Of a stretch of DNA of 64,000 nucleotides, positions 1 through 8,915 are shown in pieces; position 1 is the stretch's first letter; every line of letters begins with the position of its first letter. The translations under genes and the position numbers were made by a program. Below the pieces are notes generated by a model. The model saw only the letters and a list, made by a program, of their open reading frames with translations. It made no database searches and had not been told where the DNA came from. Source of the DNA: Streptomyces sp. CB02366 (GTDB lineage: Bacteria; Actinomycetota; Actinomycetes; Streptomycetales; Streptomycetaceae); contig NZ_LIVT01000011.1 of NCBI RefSeq assembly GCF_001905905.1, positions 116,838 through 180,837 of the forward strand. The letters run 5' to 3'.

Positions 1-1511
1 AGGGCCGCGCCGGTCGCTCCCGTACGGCGGGGGTTGCGCAGAGCGTTGCGCTCGGCCAGCCGGCCGACCGGGCCGAAGAGCCGCAGGACGACGACGCTCA
101 GGGCGCGGACCACGACACCGGCCAGGAGCGGGCCGATCACGATGAAGCCGATCAGGGTCAGCAGCACGCCGAGGGCGAGGTACATCGAGCCTTCGGTGGC
201 CTTGTCGGCCTGGGTGGTCACCCACAGGGCCGCACCACCGGCGGCCGTCAGGACGAGGCCGATGCCGGCCCTGATCCAGCCGGACCGGCTGTCGGCGGGG
301 GTCCCGGCGTCGCGCAGGGCGGCCATCGGGGACACCTTGCCGGCCCGGCGCGCCGGTATGTACGCGGCGAGGACGGTGACGACGACGCCGAGCAGCAGGC
401 CGACGACCGGGGTCGTCCAGGCAACGGTGAGGTCGCCGGTGGACAGCTCCATGCCGACGGCGCTCATCATCTTCATCAGCCCGACCGCGAGGCCGACGCC
501 GGCGGCGACGCCGAGCAGGGAGCCGACGATGCCGAGGAGGACCGCCTCCAGCAGCACGGAGCGGTTGACCTGCTTGCGGCTGGAGCCGATGGCCCGCATC
601 AGCCCGATCTCACGGGTGCGCTGGGCGACCAGCATCGAGAAGGTGTTGACGATGAGGAAGATGCCGACGAGGAAGGCGATCCCGGCGAAGCCGAGCATCG
701 CGTACTTCATGACGTCCAGAAAGGCGCCCATGGAGTCCTTGTTGGCGTCGGCGGACTCCTTCTGGGTCTGCAGCTTGTACGCGGCCGAGCCGTCGAGGGC
801 GGCGGCCACGTTCTCCTTGAGCTGGGTGTCGCTGACTCCGCTCTCCGCGGTCACGAGGACCTGGGTGAAGACGTCCGGGGCGCCCAGCAGGTGCTTCTGG
901 GCGGTGGCGGTGTCGAGGTAGACGACGGCCGCGCCCGGGTTGGTGACGGTGAAGGCCGCGATGCCGCCGATCTTCGCCCTGAGGTCGCCGGTCGCGGCGA
1001 TGATCCGCAGTTCGTCGCCGATCCCGAGCTTGTGCTTCTTCGCGGTGTCGGCGTCGACCATCACCTCGGTGGGGCCGCGGGGCGCGTGCCCGGAGGTGAT
1101 CTCCATCGACCGCAGGTCGTTCTTCGTCCAGTTGCTCGCGATGGTGGGGGCGCCGGTCTGCGAACCCATGTTCTCGTTCTCGCTGTTGACGACCGTGACC
1201 GCCAGGGAGAACGCGGAACCCTCGGCGCGCTCCACCCCGTCGGCCTTCGCGACCCGCTGGACCAGGGAGGCGGGCAGGGAGGCGGGCTTCCCGTTGTCGG
1301 GCTGCTCCTCGGCGCCCTCGGCGTCCTTCGGGCTGACGGTGACGTCGGGTGAGGAGACGGTGAAGAGCTTGTCGAAGGTGGTGTTCATCGTGTCGGTGAA
1401 CACGAGGGTGCCGCAGACGAACGCGACGGAGAGCAGCACCGCCACGGCGGAGAGGGCCATCCGTCCCTTGTGCGCGAGGAAATTGCGCACGGAGGTCTTC
1501 CAGACGGTCAT
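1..1511 (-). CDS. ABC transporter permease, MacB/FtsX type (C-terminus cut by window edge)
   Basis: Reading leftward from 1511, the product starts MTVWKTSVRNFLAHKGRMAL with a membrane segment directly after, then a large extracytoplasmic domain (roughly residues 45-240). Further hydrophobic segments follow, including a stretch with TREIGLMRAIGSSRKQV, the loop typical of FtsX-like permeases. This MacB_PCD plus FtsX arrangement is characteristic of exporters or lipoprotein-release-type transporters. A second FtsX repeat is expected but runs out of the window at base 1. The ATG overlaps the stop of the upstream ATPase gene as ATGA, so the two are translationally coupled and should form one transporter. 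The substrate cannot be told from sequence. Confidence 0.88.
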   Translation of the reverse strand, partial: MTVWKTSVRNFLAHKGRMALSAVAVLLSVAFVCGTLVFTDTMNTTFDKLFTVSSPDVTVSPKDAEGAEEQPDNGKPASLPASLVQRVAKADGVERAEGSAFSLAVTVVNSENENMGSQTGAPTIASNWTKNDLRSMEITSGHAPRGPTEVMVDADTAKKHKLGIGDELRIIAATGDLRAKIGGIAAFTVTNPGAAVVYLDTATAQKHLLGAPDVFTQVLVTAESGVSDTQLKENVAAALDGSAAYKLQTQKESADANKDSMGAFLDVMKYAMLGFAGIAFLVGIFLIVNTFSMLVAQRTREIGLMRAIGSSRKQVNRSVLLEAVLLGIVGSLLGVAAGVGLAVGLMKMMSAVGMELSTGDLTVAWTTPVVGLLLGVVVTVLAAYIPARRAGKVSPMAALRDAGTPADSRSGWIRAGIGLVLTAAGGAALWVTTQADKATEGSMYLALGVLLTLIGFIVIGPLLAGVVVRALSVVVLRLFGPVGRLAERNALRNPRRTGATGAA

Positions 1512-2296
1512 GACGTCCGCCCGCGGGCGTCGAAGTTCTTCATGCGGTCGAGGACCTGCTCGGCGGTCGGGTGGTGCATCTCGTCGACGATGGAGCCGTC
1601 GGCGAGATACAGCACCCGGTCCGCGTAGGAGGCGGCGACGGGGTCGTGGGTGACCATGACGATGGTCTGGCCCAGCTCGTCGACCGACTTGCGGAGGAAG
1701 GAGAGGACTTCGGCCCCGGCGCGGGAGTCCAGGTTCCCGGTGGGCTCGTCGCCGAAGATGATCTCCGGCCGGGCGGCGAGCGCCCGGGCGACGGCGACGC
1801 GCTGCTGCTGGCCGCCGGAGAGCTGGGTGGGCCGGTGCTTGAGGCGCTCGGCGAGCCCGACCGTCTCCACGACCTGCTGGAGCCAGCCGGCGTCCGGCTT
1901 GCGGCCCGCGATGTCCATGGGCAGCGTGATGTTCTCGATGGCGTTGAGCGTCGGGAGCAGGTTGAACGCCTGGAAGATGAACCCGATCCGGTCACGCCGG
2001 AGTTGGGTGAGCTTCTTGTCCTTGAGCTTGGTGATCTCGGTCTCGTCGAGGAAGATCTCGCCCGACGTCACCGTGTCCAGCCCGGCCAGGCAGTGCATCA
2101 GGGTCGACTTGCCGGAGCCGGACGGGCCCATGATCGCCGTGAACTGGCCGCGGGCTATGTCCACATCGACGTGGTCGAGCGCGACGACCCGGGTCTCGCC
2201 GGTGCCGTATGCCTTCACGACCTGCCGCGCTCGTGCCGCGACGGCCGTACGCCCTCCAGTGCCCCCGTGCCTGGGAATGGTCACAGCCGTTGTCAC
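1508..2296 (-). CDS. ABC transporter ATP-binding protein, LolD/MacB class
   Basis: The 262-residue ATPase is the energising partner of the permease that follows it. Walker A is GPSGSGKST, the Q-loop lies in FIFQAFNLLPTLNAIENI, the signature is LSGGQQQRVAVARAL, Walker B is IIFGDEPTGNLD and the switch His is in MVTHD. The wording of these motifs is that of the LolD/MacB/FtsE family, which pairs with FtsX-type permeases. The open frame extends much further upstream, but a GTG at 2296 preceded by AGGAG at 2305-2309 gives a normal family length, so that start was chosen. The C-terminal DRMKNFDARGRTS is just upstream of the ATGA overlap with the permease. Confidence 0.92.
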   Translation of the reverse strand: MTTAVTIPRHGGTGGRTAVAARARQVVKAYGTGETRVVALDHVDVDIARGQFTAIMGPSGSGKSTLMHCLAGLDTVTSGEIFLDETEITKLKDKKLTQLRRDRIGFIFQAFNLLPTLNAIENITLPMDIAGRKPDAGWLQQVVETVGLAERLKHRPTQLSGGQQQRVAVARALAARPEIIFGDEPTGNLDSRAGAEVLSFLRKSVDELGQTIVMVTHDPVAASYADRVLYLADGSIVDEMHHPTAEQVLDRMKNFDARGRTS

Positions 2297-2700
2297 GGTT
2301 TTACTCCTATGTCGGTCGATGATGTGACGTCCTTGGGTACGGTCCGATTCTGACGGCGTGACCGTGCCCGGCGCGATGGTGCTCAGCGCAGTCTTCGGGT
2401 GGGGTTTTCCCCACCCGCCCCCCTGCGACGAGCCATAGCGGCGACGTAAGAAGAGGCTAAGGAAACGGCCCCCGTCCCCACGTCCTCCGCCGGGAGGAAC
2501 GGGCCCTGGCCGCTGTACGGGTGCGCCCCCTAGGGGAATCAGCCTTCGGGCGGACACGGGGTCAGGGGCACGCTTCGGCGACGCGCCCGGCGGCGTCACC
2601 GCCCGCCGCGGACATTCCCCGCCCTTCTCGGCCCCTCCCCTCCCGCGCGCGTGGGTGAGACAGTGCCTCCGAGAGATAGGTGCATAGGGAAGGAAACTTG
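2297..2700. promoter_or_regulatory. divergent intergenic region with a short perfect hairpin
   Basis: This 404-bp gap separates the leftward ABC operon from the rightward MFS gene and must hold both promoters. It contains a perfect GGGTGGGG-TTTT-CCCCACCC hairpin at 2397-2416. That hairpin would lie in the 5' leader of the ABC transcript if transcription starts upstream of it. No convincing -35/-10 pair was identified and no further gene is seen. Confidence 0.4.
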
Positions 2701-4494
2701 GTGGACGGCACGGACGGCACGGACAGCAGGAGCGGGGCCGAGGCGGGCGGCACGGGGGCGGGCACGGACGCCGCCGGGGCCGCCCCGGACCTGAGCACGG
2801 GTCCGGACGCAGCCGTGGAGACGGCATCGGGCACGGAGACGGGCCCCGGTCCGCACACCGCCCCTCGCCCCGCCTCGGAGGCCGTCCCGGAGCGTGCCGC
2901 GTCCGCCGTTCCGCCCGCCGTCCGCGCCACCACCACGCCCCGGGGCCGCCGCCCCGTCGTGGCGGCGCTCATGCTCGGCATGGCGCTGGCGGCCATCGAC
3001 GGCACCATCGTCTCCACCGCCGTCCCCCAGATCGTCGGCGACCTCGGCGGCTTCACCGTCTTCTCCTGGCTCTTCTCCGGCTACCTGCTCGCCGTCACCG
3101 TCACCCTCCCCCTGTACGGGAAGCTCTCCGACACCTTCGGCCGCAAACCGGTCCTGATCGCCGGGATCATCCTCTTCCTGGTCGGCTCCCTCCTCTGCGC
3201 CGCCGCCTGGAACATGGCCGCGCTCATCGCCTTCCGCATCGTCCAGGGCCTGGGCGGCGGCGCGCTCCAGGGCACGATCCAGACCATCGCGGCCGACCTC
3301 TATCCGCTCAAGGAACGGCCGCGCATCCAGGCGAAGTTGTCCACGGTGTGGGCGACGTCCTCGGTCGCGGGCCCGGTGGCCGGCGGGCTGCTCGCCGGAT
3401 ACGCCGACTGGCGGTGGATCTTCCTGATCAACCTCCCGGTCGGAGCGGTCGCCCTCTGGCTGGTCGTCCGCCACCTCCAGGAGCCCGCGCGCCCGCACCC
3501 CGCCACGCGGCCCCGGGTGGACTGGGCGGGCGCGCTCGCCGTCTTCGCGACCGGGGCCCTGCTGCTCACGGCGCTCGTCCAGGGCGGCGTCGCCTGGCCG
3601 TGGTTCTCGGCGCCCTCGCTCGGCCTGCTGGGGGCGAGCGCGGCGCTGGCCGTGCTCACGGTCGTCATCGAGCGGCGGGCGGCGGAGCCGATCATCCCGG
3701 GCTGGGTGTGGCGGCGGCGGACCATCGCCTCGGTCAACCTGGCGCTCGGCGCGATGGGGCTGCTGATGGTCGCGCCGACCGTCTTCCTGCCGACGTACGC
3801 CCAGTCGGTGCTCGGTCTCGGGCCGATAGCCGCCGGGTTCGTGCTCTCCGTGATGACGTTGAGCTGGCCCGTCTCGGCCGCCTTCTCCGACCGGGTCTAC
3901 AACCGGATCGGCTTCCGCCGGACCGCGATCGTCGGCATGGGCGCGGCCCTGCTGATCCTGCTGGCCTTCCCGCTCCTCCCCTACCCCGGTGAGGCCTGGC
4001 ACCCCGCGCTGCTGATGCTCCTGCTCGGCGCGGCCCTCGGCCTCTTCCAGCTCCCGCTGATCGTGGGCGTCCAGTCGACGGTCGGCTGGGCGGAACGCGG
4101 TACGACGACGGCGTCGGTCCTCTTCTGCCGCCAGGTCGGCCAGAGCATCGGCGCGGCGCTCTTCGGGGCCATCGCCAACGGCGTCCTGGCCGCCCGCCTC
4201 CTCGACGCCCCGGTGGACGGACTGCCGGGCGACCTGGACGCGGTGGCCCGCGCGCTGGAGGACCCGGACACCGTCTCGTCGTCGGCGGCGGCGGAGTACC
4301 TGCGCCGGGCGGTGGACGCGGCGGTGGACCACGTCTACGTCGGGGCCGCCGGAGCCGCGGCCCTGGCGCTGCTCGCTCTGATCACCCTCGCCCCGCGCCG
4401 CTTCCCGGTCATCACGGAGCCGGCCGAGGCGCCCGCGACGACGACCGCCCCCGAACCGTCGGGAGCGACCGGCCGACAGGACACCTCCTCCTGA
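2701..4494 (+). CDS. MFS multidrug efflux transporter, DHA2 (14-TM) family
   Basis: The product is a drug/proton antiporter. The 597 residues begin with about 80 residues of Ala/Gly/acidic low-complexity sequence. A DHA2-type membrane domain follows with the TM1 motif LDGTIVSTAVPQI-like (here AIDGTIVSTAVPQIVGDLGG), loop motif GKLSDTFGRKPVL and motif C-like GPVAGGLLAGYADWRWIF. The WRWIF/NLPVG segment is diagnostic of EmrB/QacA relatives. The open frame starts at 2680, but the AGGGAAGGA at 2686-2694 sits 6 nt before GTG 2701, so that start is preferred; TTG 2698 is possible. No TetR partner is adjacent, so the regulator is not evident. The stop codon lies inside the terminator stem. Confidence 0.9.
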   Translation: MDGTDGTDSRSGAEAGGTGAGTDAAGAAPDLSTGPDAAVETASGTETGPGPHTAPRPASEAVPERAASAVPPAVRATTTPRGRRPVVAALMLGMALAAIDGTIVSTAVPQIVGDLGGFTVFSWLFSGYLLAVTVTLPLYGKLSDTFGRKPVLIAGIILFLVGSLLCAAAWNMAALIAFRIVQGLGGGALQGTIQTIAADLYPLKERPRIQAKLSTVWATSSVAGPVAGGLLAGYADWRWIFLINLPVGAVALWLVVRHLQEPARPHPATRPRVDWAGALAVFATGALLLTALVQGGVAWPWFSAPSLGLLGASAALAVLTVVIERRAAEPIIPGWVWRRRTIASVNLALGAMGLLMVAPTVFLPTYAQSVLGLGPIAAGFVLSVMTLSWPVSAAFSDRVYNRIGFRRTAIVGMGAALLILLAFPLLPYPGEAWHPALLMLLLGAALGLFQLPLIVGVQSTVGWAERGTTTASVLFCRQVGQSIGAALFGAIANGVLAARLLDAPVDGLPGDLDAVARALEDPDTVSSSAAAEYLRRAVDAAVDHVYVGAAGAAALALLALITLAPRRFPVITEPAEAPATTTAPEPSGATGRQDTSS

Positions 4495-4530
4495 GGGCTG
4501 TCCCGCCAGGGATCGCGGGACGGCCCTCAG
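4491..4530 (+). terminator. strong hairpin terminator overlapping the MFS stop codon
   Basis: A 16-bp stem (4491-4506 with 4515-4530, one G-T pair) closes an 8-nt loop. It begins at the base before the MFS stop TGA. There is no U-tract, as is usual in Streptomyces. Confidence 0.75.
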
Positions 4531-4573
4531 CCGCCCCGCGGAAGCGGCATCACCCCCTCGGCGGCGCCCCGCC

Positions 4574-4603
4574 TTGATAGGCAAGTCACCACTTGCCTAT
4601 GGT
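4574..4603 (+). promoter_or_regulatory. arsR promoter with embedded palindromic operator
   Basis: A perfect inverted repeat ATAGGCAAGT-CACC-ACTTGCCTAT occupies 4577-4600. It overlaps a candidate promoter: TTGATA at 4574-4579, an 18-bp spacer, and TATGGT at 4598-4603. Binding here would block RNA polymerase directly. Imperfect palindromes at this place are the usual ArsR autorepression site. A start 7 nt after the -10 would fall on the arsR ATG at 4610, so the message could be nearly leaderless. Confidence 0.7.
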
Positions 4604-4609
4604 GGAGCC

Positions 4610-4903
4610 ATGGCGGACGATGTCTTCAAGGCCCTGGCCGACCCCACGCGACGCCGCATCCTCGACGGTCTGGCGGAGCGGAACGGCCAGATCCTGTTCG
4701 AGATATGCACGCGACTGGCGTCCGGGCACGGCCCGGGCCTGTCCCGGCAGGCGGTGAGCCAGCACCTGGCCGTCCTGGAAGCGGCGGGCCTGGTCATCAC
4801 GCGTCGCGAGGGCCGCTACAAGTTCCACGACCTGAACACCGAACCCCTTGAGCACATCGCCGGCCGATGGCTCGGGCCGAAGGCACCGGAGAGCACTCCA
4901 TGA
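4610..4903 (+). CDS. ArsR/SmtB-family transcriptional repressor
   Basis: This 97-residue winged-helix regulator opens MADDVFKALADPTRRRILDG, the classic ArsR N-terminus. Its recognition helix is LSRQAVSQHLAVLEAAGLV, followed by the wing at ITRREGRYKFHDLN. The metal-binding CVC motif of SmtB/ArsR is absent, so it belongs to the non-metal subgroup found next to VOC or SRPBCC genes. The start is ATG 4610 with GGTGGAG at 4601-4607; an in-frame ATG at 4574 would place the operator inside the gene and is rejected. It overlaps the next gene by ATGA and probably represses both genes through the palindrome just upstream. Confidence 0.9.
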   Translation: MADDVFKALADPTRRRILDGLAERNGQILFEICTRLASGHGPGLSRQAVSQHLAVLEAAGLVITRREGRYKFHDLNTEPLEHIAGRWLGPKAPESTP

Positions 4904-5292
4904 GAATCAACCTGACCAGCGTCTTCGTCGACGACCAGGAGAAGGCCCTGCGCTTCTACACGGACGTCCTCGGCTTCCGGAAGAAGCACGACGTCGCGAT
5001 CGGCGGCGAGGACCGCTGGCTGACCGTGGTCTCGCCCGAGGACCCCGAGGGCGTCGAACTCCTCCTGGAACCGGACAAGCACCCCGCGGTGAAGCCGTAC
5101 ACGACGGCCCTGGTGGAGGACGGCATTCCGGCCACCGCCTTCGCCGTGGACGACGTACGGGCGGAGTTCGAACGGCTGAGCGAGCTCGGCGTGCGGTTCA
5201 CCCAGGAGCCGCTGGAGGCGGGTCCCGTCACCGTCGCGGTCCTCGACGACACCTGCGGCAACCTGATCCAGATCATGCAGACCGCCCCCTGA
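4900..5292 (+). CDS. VOC (glyoxalase/bleomycin-resistance fold) protein
   Basis: The 130-residue protein has the two beta-alpha-beta-beta-beta modules of the vicinal-oxygen-chelate family. Module one contains FVDDQEKALRFYTDVLGF, and the acidic residue at the end of GVELLLEP is a plausible metal ligand. The second module ends DDTCGNLIQIMQT. The sequence resembles the PhnB/glyoxalase-like group, which includes isomerases and drug-binding proteins, so the substrate is open. ATGA coupling to arsR places it as the regulated target. Its last 20 bp overlap the 3' end of the opposite-strand gene. Confidence 0.85.
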   Translation: MRINLTSVFVDDQEKALRFYTDVLGFRKKHDVAIGGEDRWLTVVSPEDPEGVELLLEPDKHPAVKPYTTALVEDGIPATAFAVDDVRAEFERLSELGVRFTQEPLEAGPVTVAVLDDTCGNLIQIMQTAP

Positions 5293-5995
5293 CGATCGCG
5301 CGGGCCGCGCCGACCAGAGCGGCGTTGTCCGGGGCGGGGGAGCCGTCGGGCAGGCGGAGGACGTCCTCCAGGCCGATCCGGGTGTCCAGCCCGCGGGAGG
5401 CCGCGAGGCGGAGTACGGGCCAGGCGGCGGCCTCCTCCCCGTGCAGGAGGACCGGCGCGGCGGCCGGCGCGAGGGCGTCCAGCAGGCGGGCGGCCGCGCG
5501 CACCGCTTCCCGCGGGTCGGCCTCCGTGGTCTCGGCCAGGACGCGCAGGACCCGGCCGGCCCCGGGCCAGTCCAGGAAGCGCCGCGCGGCGGGCGTACCG
5601 GAGTAGACGCCGGCCTCGACGCCGACCCCCCGGCCCAGGAGGGCCTCGGCCACCTCCGGGGCGCCGTCCTCGTGCCAGTTGACGGAGGCGTGGTCCGGGA
5701 GCACCGTCCAGGCCCGCACCCGCTGGGCGCGGTCCCGGGGGTCCGCCGCGGCCCACGCCCCAGTGGTGACCCCGACCGGGACGCCCGGCACCGCCGCCCG
5801 GACCGCCTCCACGGCGGCGGCGACGGCCTCGGGCTCCAGTGTGTCCCGGCCGTCGCGGTCCTTGGGGTGCAGATGGACGTCCTCGGCGCCGGCATCGACG
5901 GCATCACGGGCCGCCGACGCCAATTGACGGGGCGTCACCGGCAGGTGGGCGCACTCGGCACGGCTTCGGGCGCCGTTGAGACAGACCTGGAGCAT
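5273..5995 (-). CDS. BKACE-family (3-keto-5-aminohexanoate cleavage enzyme-like) protein
   Basis: BKACE enzymes are zinc-dependent TIM-barrel proteins that transfer a two-carbon unit from beta-keto acids to acetyl-CoA. The 240-residue product shows the N-terminal LQVCLNGARSRAEC strand, DVHLHPKD with the HxH zinc ligands, SVNWHEDGAPEVAE and the late GLEDVLRLPDG segment. It is shorter than typical 270-300-residue members, so the activity may differ. The ATG at 5995 has GAGGA 7 nt upstream; a longer frame to 6079 has no support. It converges on, and overlaps by 20 bp, the VOC gene. Its upstream region carries three phased 20-bp repeats. Confidence 0.75.
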   Translation of the reverse strand: MLQVCLNGARSRAECAHLPVTPRQLASAARDAVDAGAEDVHLHPKDRDGRDTLEPEAVAAAVEAVRAAVPGVPVGVTTGAWAAADPRDRAQRVRAWTVLPDHASVNWHEDGAPEVAEALLGRGVGVEAGVYSGTPAARRFLDWPGAGRVLRVLAETTEADPREAVRAAARLLDALAPAAAPVLLHGEEAAAWPVLRLAASRGLDTRIGLEDVLRLPDGSPAPDNAALVGAARAIVRGRSA

Positions 5996-6632
5996 GACAC
6001 CATCCTCACAGGCCACCCCCGGGACCACGCCGCGGGCCCGGGGCCACGCCGCAGGGCCCGCCCCCGCACCGACCGCCACCCTCGTGGCCGCCCCCAGCCC
6101 GGGCGCCGTCGTCCGCCGACGCGTTTCCGGCGCTCCCCCCGCAGCGGGGGCCCGTTCCGTTTACCGGTGCCATCGTGCACGTACCGGTGCCATTGCGGAG
6201 GTACCGGGCCACGGTGCTGACCGATATGATCCGGCAAGGCTTTTCAGATTGGCCGAAAAATAATCCTTGGCGCGGGCCGTTCACGCGTCACCGCTTCCGC
6301 GCCGAGGCCGCTCGGCCGACTATCGCCCATGCCCCGGCCATTTCCCCGGGGCCTATTCCCGTCCGGGGCCCGCCACCGCCGCGCACCGTCTCGCGAATAC
6401 CACAACAGCCGCACCCTGCTGACCACTTCCCGTCAAAATCACTCTGCCTACGGACTATGCCGTCGACCGGATCATCCGTCGCATGAGCATGTCTACGATG
6501 TGGTCAACCCCTGACAGGAAAGATTGCTTCCGCTTGCTCCGATTCCGCTGCACTCAGGCGATCTGCGCCTTTTCGGGGCGGCCGCACATCTTTCGCATAC
6601 CTTCCGCTCGGTAGATCTGAGGGACCGCATCC
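5996..6632. promoter_or_regulatory. 637-bp divergent region with three direct repeats at exact 20-bp spacing
   Basis: TACCGGTGCCAT occurs at 6162-6173 and again at 6182-6193, and a degenerate copy TACCGGGCCACG lies at 6202-6213. The spacing is exactly 20 bp, about two helical turns, so a regulator could bind the three sites on one DNA face. The region also has an AT-rich patch near 6246-6270. Both the leftward BKACE gene and the rightward conservon must start from here. No convincing gene was seen. Confidence 0.5.
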
Positions 6633-8801
6633 ATGCCGAAACCCGTACCAGCCAGTCAGCGGCGGCGGCCGATGAACGCGCCGAAGGCGACGCCGGCGCC
6701 CCTGGTGGCCACGCTGTCCGTGACCGCCGTCGCCGGAGCCGTGGCCGCGGTCCTGGCCCCGCCCGGGGCGCGCGGCTGGGTGGGAGCGGTGGCGCTCACC
6801 GCCTGGGTGGTCCTGGCGGTCGCGCTCACCACCGCCCACACCGGCGCCCGCCGCGCCCAGCGCGCCGCCTCCGCCCGCGCCGAGGAGGCCGAACAGCTCA
6901 AGGCCGCGCTGTCCGCGCTCGAAACGGACACCGCGCACACGGCCGACGTGGCGCTGCCCGCCCTGATCCAGCTGGTGCGCGGCGGGACGGAGGCCGCCGA
7001 CGCGCTCGGCCAGATCCCGCTGCCGCGCAGCCCCCGCCAGCGCAAGCTGTTGCACCTCCTCGCGACCACCGTCGAGGGACAGGAGCGGCAGACGGCCGCG
7101 CTGCGCGCCGAGAGCACGCGGGTCCACGACGAGATGGGCGCGGAGAACGCGCGGCTCCGCGAGGAACTGCACGCCCTGACCTCCGAGGTGGAACGCTTCA
7201 CCCGCGACACGCTGCCGAACGCCGTCGCCCGGCTCCGTGAGGGCGAGTCCGGCGCCACGGTGCAGGCCGAGGTGTACCTGCCCGAGCAGCGGATGCTGCG
7301 CGCCTGCGTCGAGGCCGTGCTCCGGGAACTCGCGCTCGGCGAACGCCGTGCTCTCGCCGCGCAGACCGCTTCGGCCAAGGCGCTCAGCCGCGTCCAGGCG
7401 AAGTCCGTCAGCATGCTCGCCGATCTGCGCACCATGCAGGAACGTCACGGCGAAGAGGTGTTCGGGGATCTGCTGAAGCTGGACCACAGCACCTCGCAGC
7501 TCGGTCTGATGACGGACCGGCTGGCACTGCTGATGGGCGGCCGCCCCAGTCGCGCCTGGAACCGGCCGATCGTGATGGAGAGCATCCTGCGCGGCGCGGT
7601 CGGCCGTATCGCCGCCTATCAGCGGGTGCGGCTGCACTGCTCGTCCAACGTCTCCATCGCCGGTTTCGCGGCCGAAGGCGTCATGCACCTGCTTGCCGAA
7701 CTCATGGACAACGCCGCGAACTTCTCGCCGCCCATCGACGAGGTGCACGTCTACGTCGAGGAGCGCGGCACCGGAGTCGTCGTCACCATCGAGGACAGCG
7801 GCCTCAAGATGGCCGAAGCGGCGATGCGCCGCGCGGCGGACTCGGTCGCCGGACGGCTGACCGACCTGGCGACCCTCCAGGGCACGCGCCTCGGCCTCGC
7901 CGTGGTGGGCCGGCTCGCTCTCAAGCACCGCATCAGCGTCAACTACCGTCCGTCCTCGCGGGGCGGCACCGGTGTGGTCGTCCTGCTGCCGAGGCACCTG
8001 ATCGCGCAGGAGGCGCGCGACGGCCACCCGGCCCCCGCAGCCGTCTCCGCGGGCGCGTCGCCCTCCCGCACGCCCCTGCCCGCGCCCGCCGCCCCCGCCG
8101 CGCCCTCGCCCGAACTCCCGCCGGCGTCCGAACCGTCGCCCGTGCCCGACGCGGCGCCCGCGGCGCCGTCCGCCGCCCCCGCGCCGCCGGAGGTCCACAC
8201 CCTCCCGGCCCCCGCTCCCGCGGCGCCCGCGCCCCTGGACTCCCCCTCCGCGCCCCCGGCCTCCCCGTACGCCTCGCGAACGCCCGCCCACGGACTCGAC
8301 CTGGGACCGGCCCGGGCGCCGGGCCGGGCGGTTCCCCAGCGACCGGCCCCGGAGCCGGCGCCCGCCCGGGGCCCGGCCCACGCCGCCCCGCCGCCCCCGG
8401 CGCCGGCCGACGACCGGCTCGTGTTCCGTCCGCGCGCGGCCGAGCCGCCGGCGGCCCCCCGCCCGGCGGCGGCCTCCACCCCCGGCGGACTGCCCGTCCG
8501 CACGCCCGGCCGCACCATGAGCGAGGCCGAGCGCGGACGCCACCGCGGCTCGCCCGAGCCCACCGCGTCCGCGGGCCCCCGGGGCGACACCCCGCGGGCC
8601 GTCCCTCCCCGCAGCGCGGGCCAGCAGTTCGGGGCCTTCCACCGGGGCAGGCAGCCCGGGCCCCGTGCCGCCGAGGAGCCGGGCGCCCGGACCGCCGGGA
8701 CCGCCGGGTACACAGGGAACGCAGGGAACGCCGGAGACACCACGGCCGGCGGCGCCGACGGGCCGGAGGCCGGGACCGTACCGCCGCCGTCCGCGCCGTA
8801 G
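6633..8801 (+). CDS. cvnA: conservon sensor-kinase-like ATPase CvnA
   Basis: First gene of a conservon, the actinobacterial cvnABCD(E) operon whose products resemble a membrane G-protein system. The 722-residue protein has a positively charged N-terminus, two membrane segments (about residues 22-45 and 50-68), a long helical linker, and a GHKL ATPase domain. The N-box is LLAELMDNAANFSPP (about residue 355) and the G-box region is EDSGLKM; the family lacks a conventional phospho-acceptor HisKA domain. From about residue 465 on it is a Pro/Ala-rich tail of unknown role. ATG 6633 follows GAGGG at 6619-6623. Confidence 0.9.
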   Translation: MPKPVPASQRRRPMNAPKATPAPLVATLSVTAVAGAVAAVLAPPGARGWVGAVALTAWVVLAVALTTAHTGARRAQRAASARAEEAEQLKAALSALETDTAHTADVALPALIQLVRGGTEAADALGQIPLPRSPRQRKLLHLLATTVEGQERQTAALRAESTRVHDEMGAENARLREELHALTSEVERFTRDTLPNAVARLREGESGATVQAEVYLPEQRMLRACVEAVLRELALGERRALAAQTASAKALSRVQAKSVSMLADLRTMQERHGEEVFGDLLKLDHSTSQLGLMTDRLALLMGGRPSRAWNRPIVMESILRGAVGRIAAYQRVRLHCSSNVSIAGFAAEGVMHLLAELMDNAANFSPPIDEVHVYVEERGTGVVVTIEDSGLKMAEAAMRRAADSVAGRLTDLATLQGTRLGLAVVGRLALKHRISVNYRPSSRGGTGVVVLLPRHLIAQEARDGHPAPAAVSAGASPSRTPLPAPAAPAAPSPELPPASEPSPVPDAAPAAPSAAPAPPEVHTLPAPAPAAPAPLDSPSAPPASPYASRTPAHGLDLGPARAPGRAVPQRPAPEPAPARGPAHAAPPPPAPADDRLVFRPRAAEPPAAPRPAAASTPGGLPVRTPGRTMSEAERGRHRGSPEPTASAGPRGDTPRAVPPRSAGQQFGAFHRGRQPGPRAAEEPGARTAGTAGYTGNAGNAGDTTAGGADGPEAGTVPPPSAP

Positions 8802-8915
8802 CCCGGAACGCCCATCCGCAGGGTGTCCGGTCCGCCGGACGCGCTCGCTCGATCATCCGAGATTGGAGGTACGGGCCGTCGGCCGCTCGCCGGCGTCGCG
8901 GTCCCGTCACTCATC

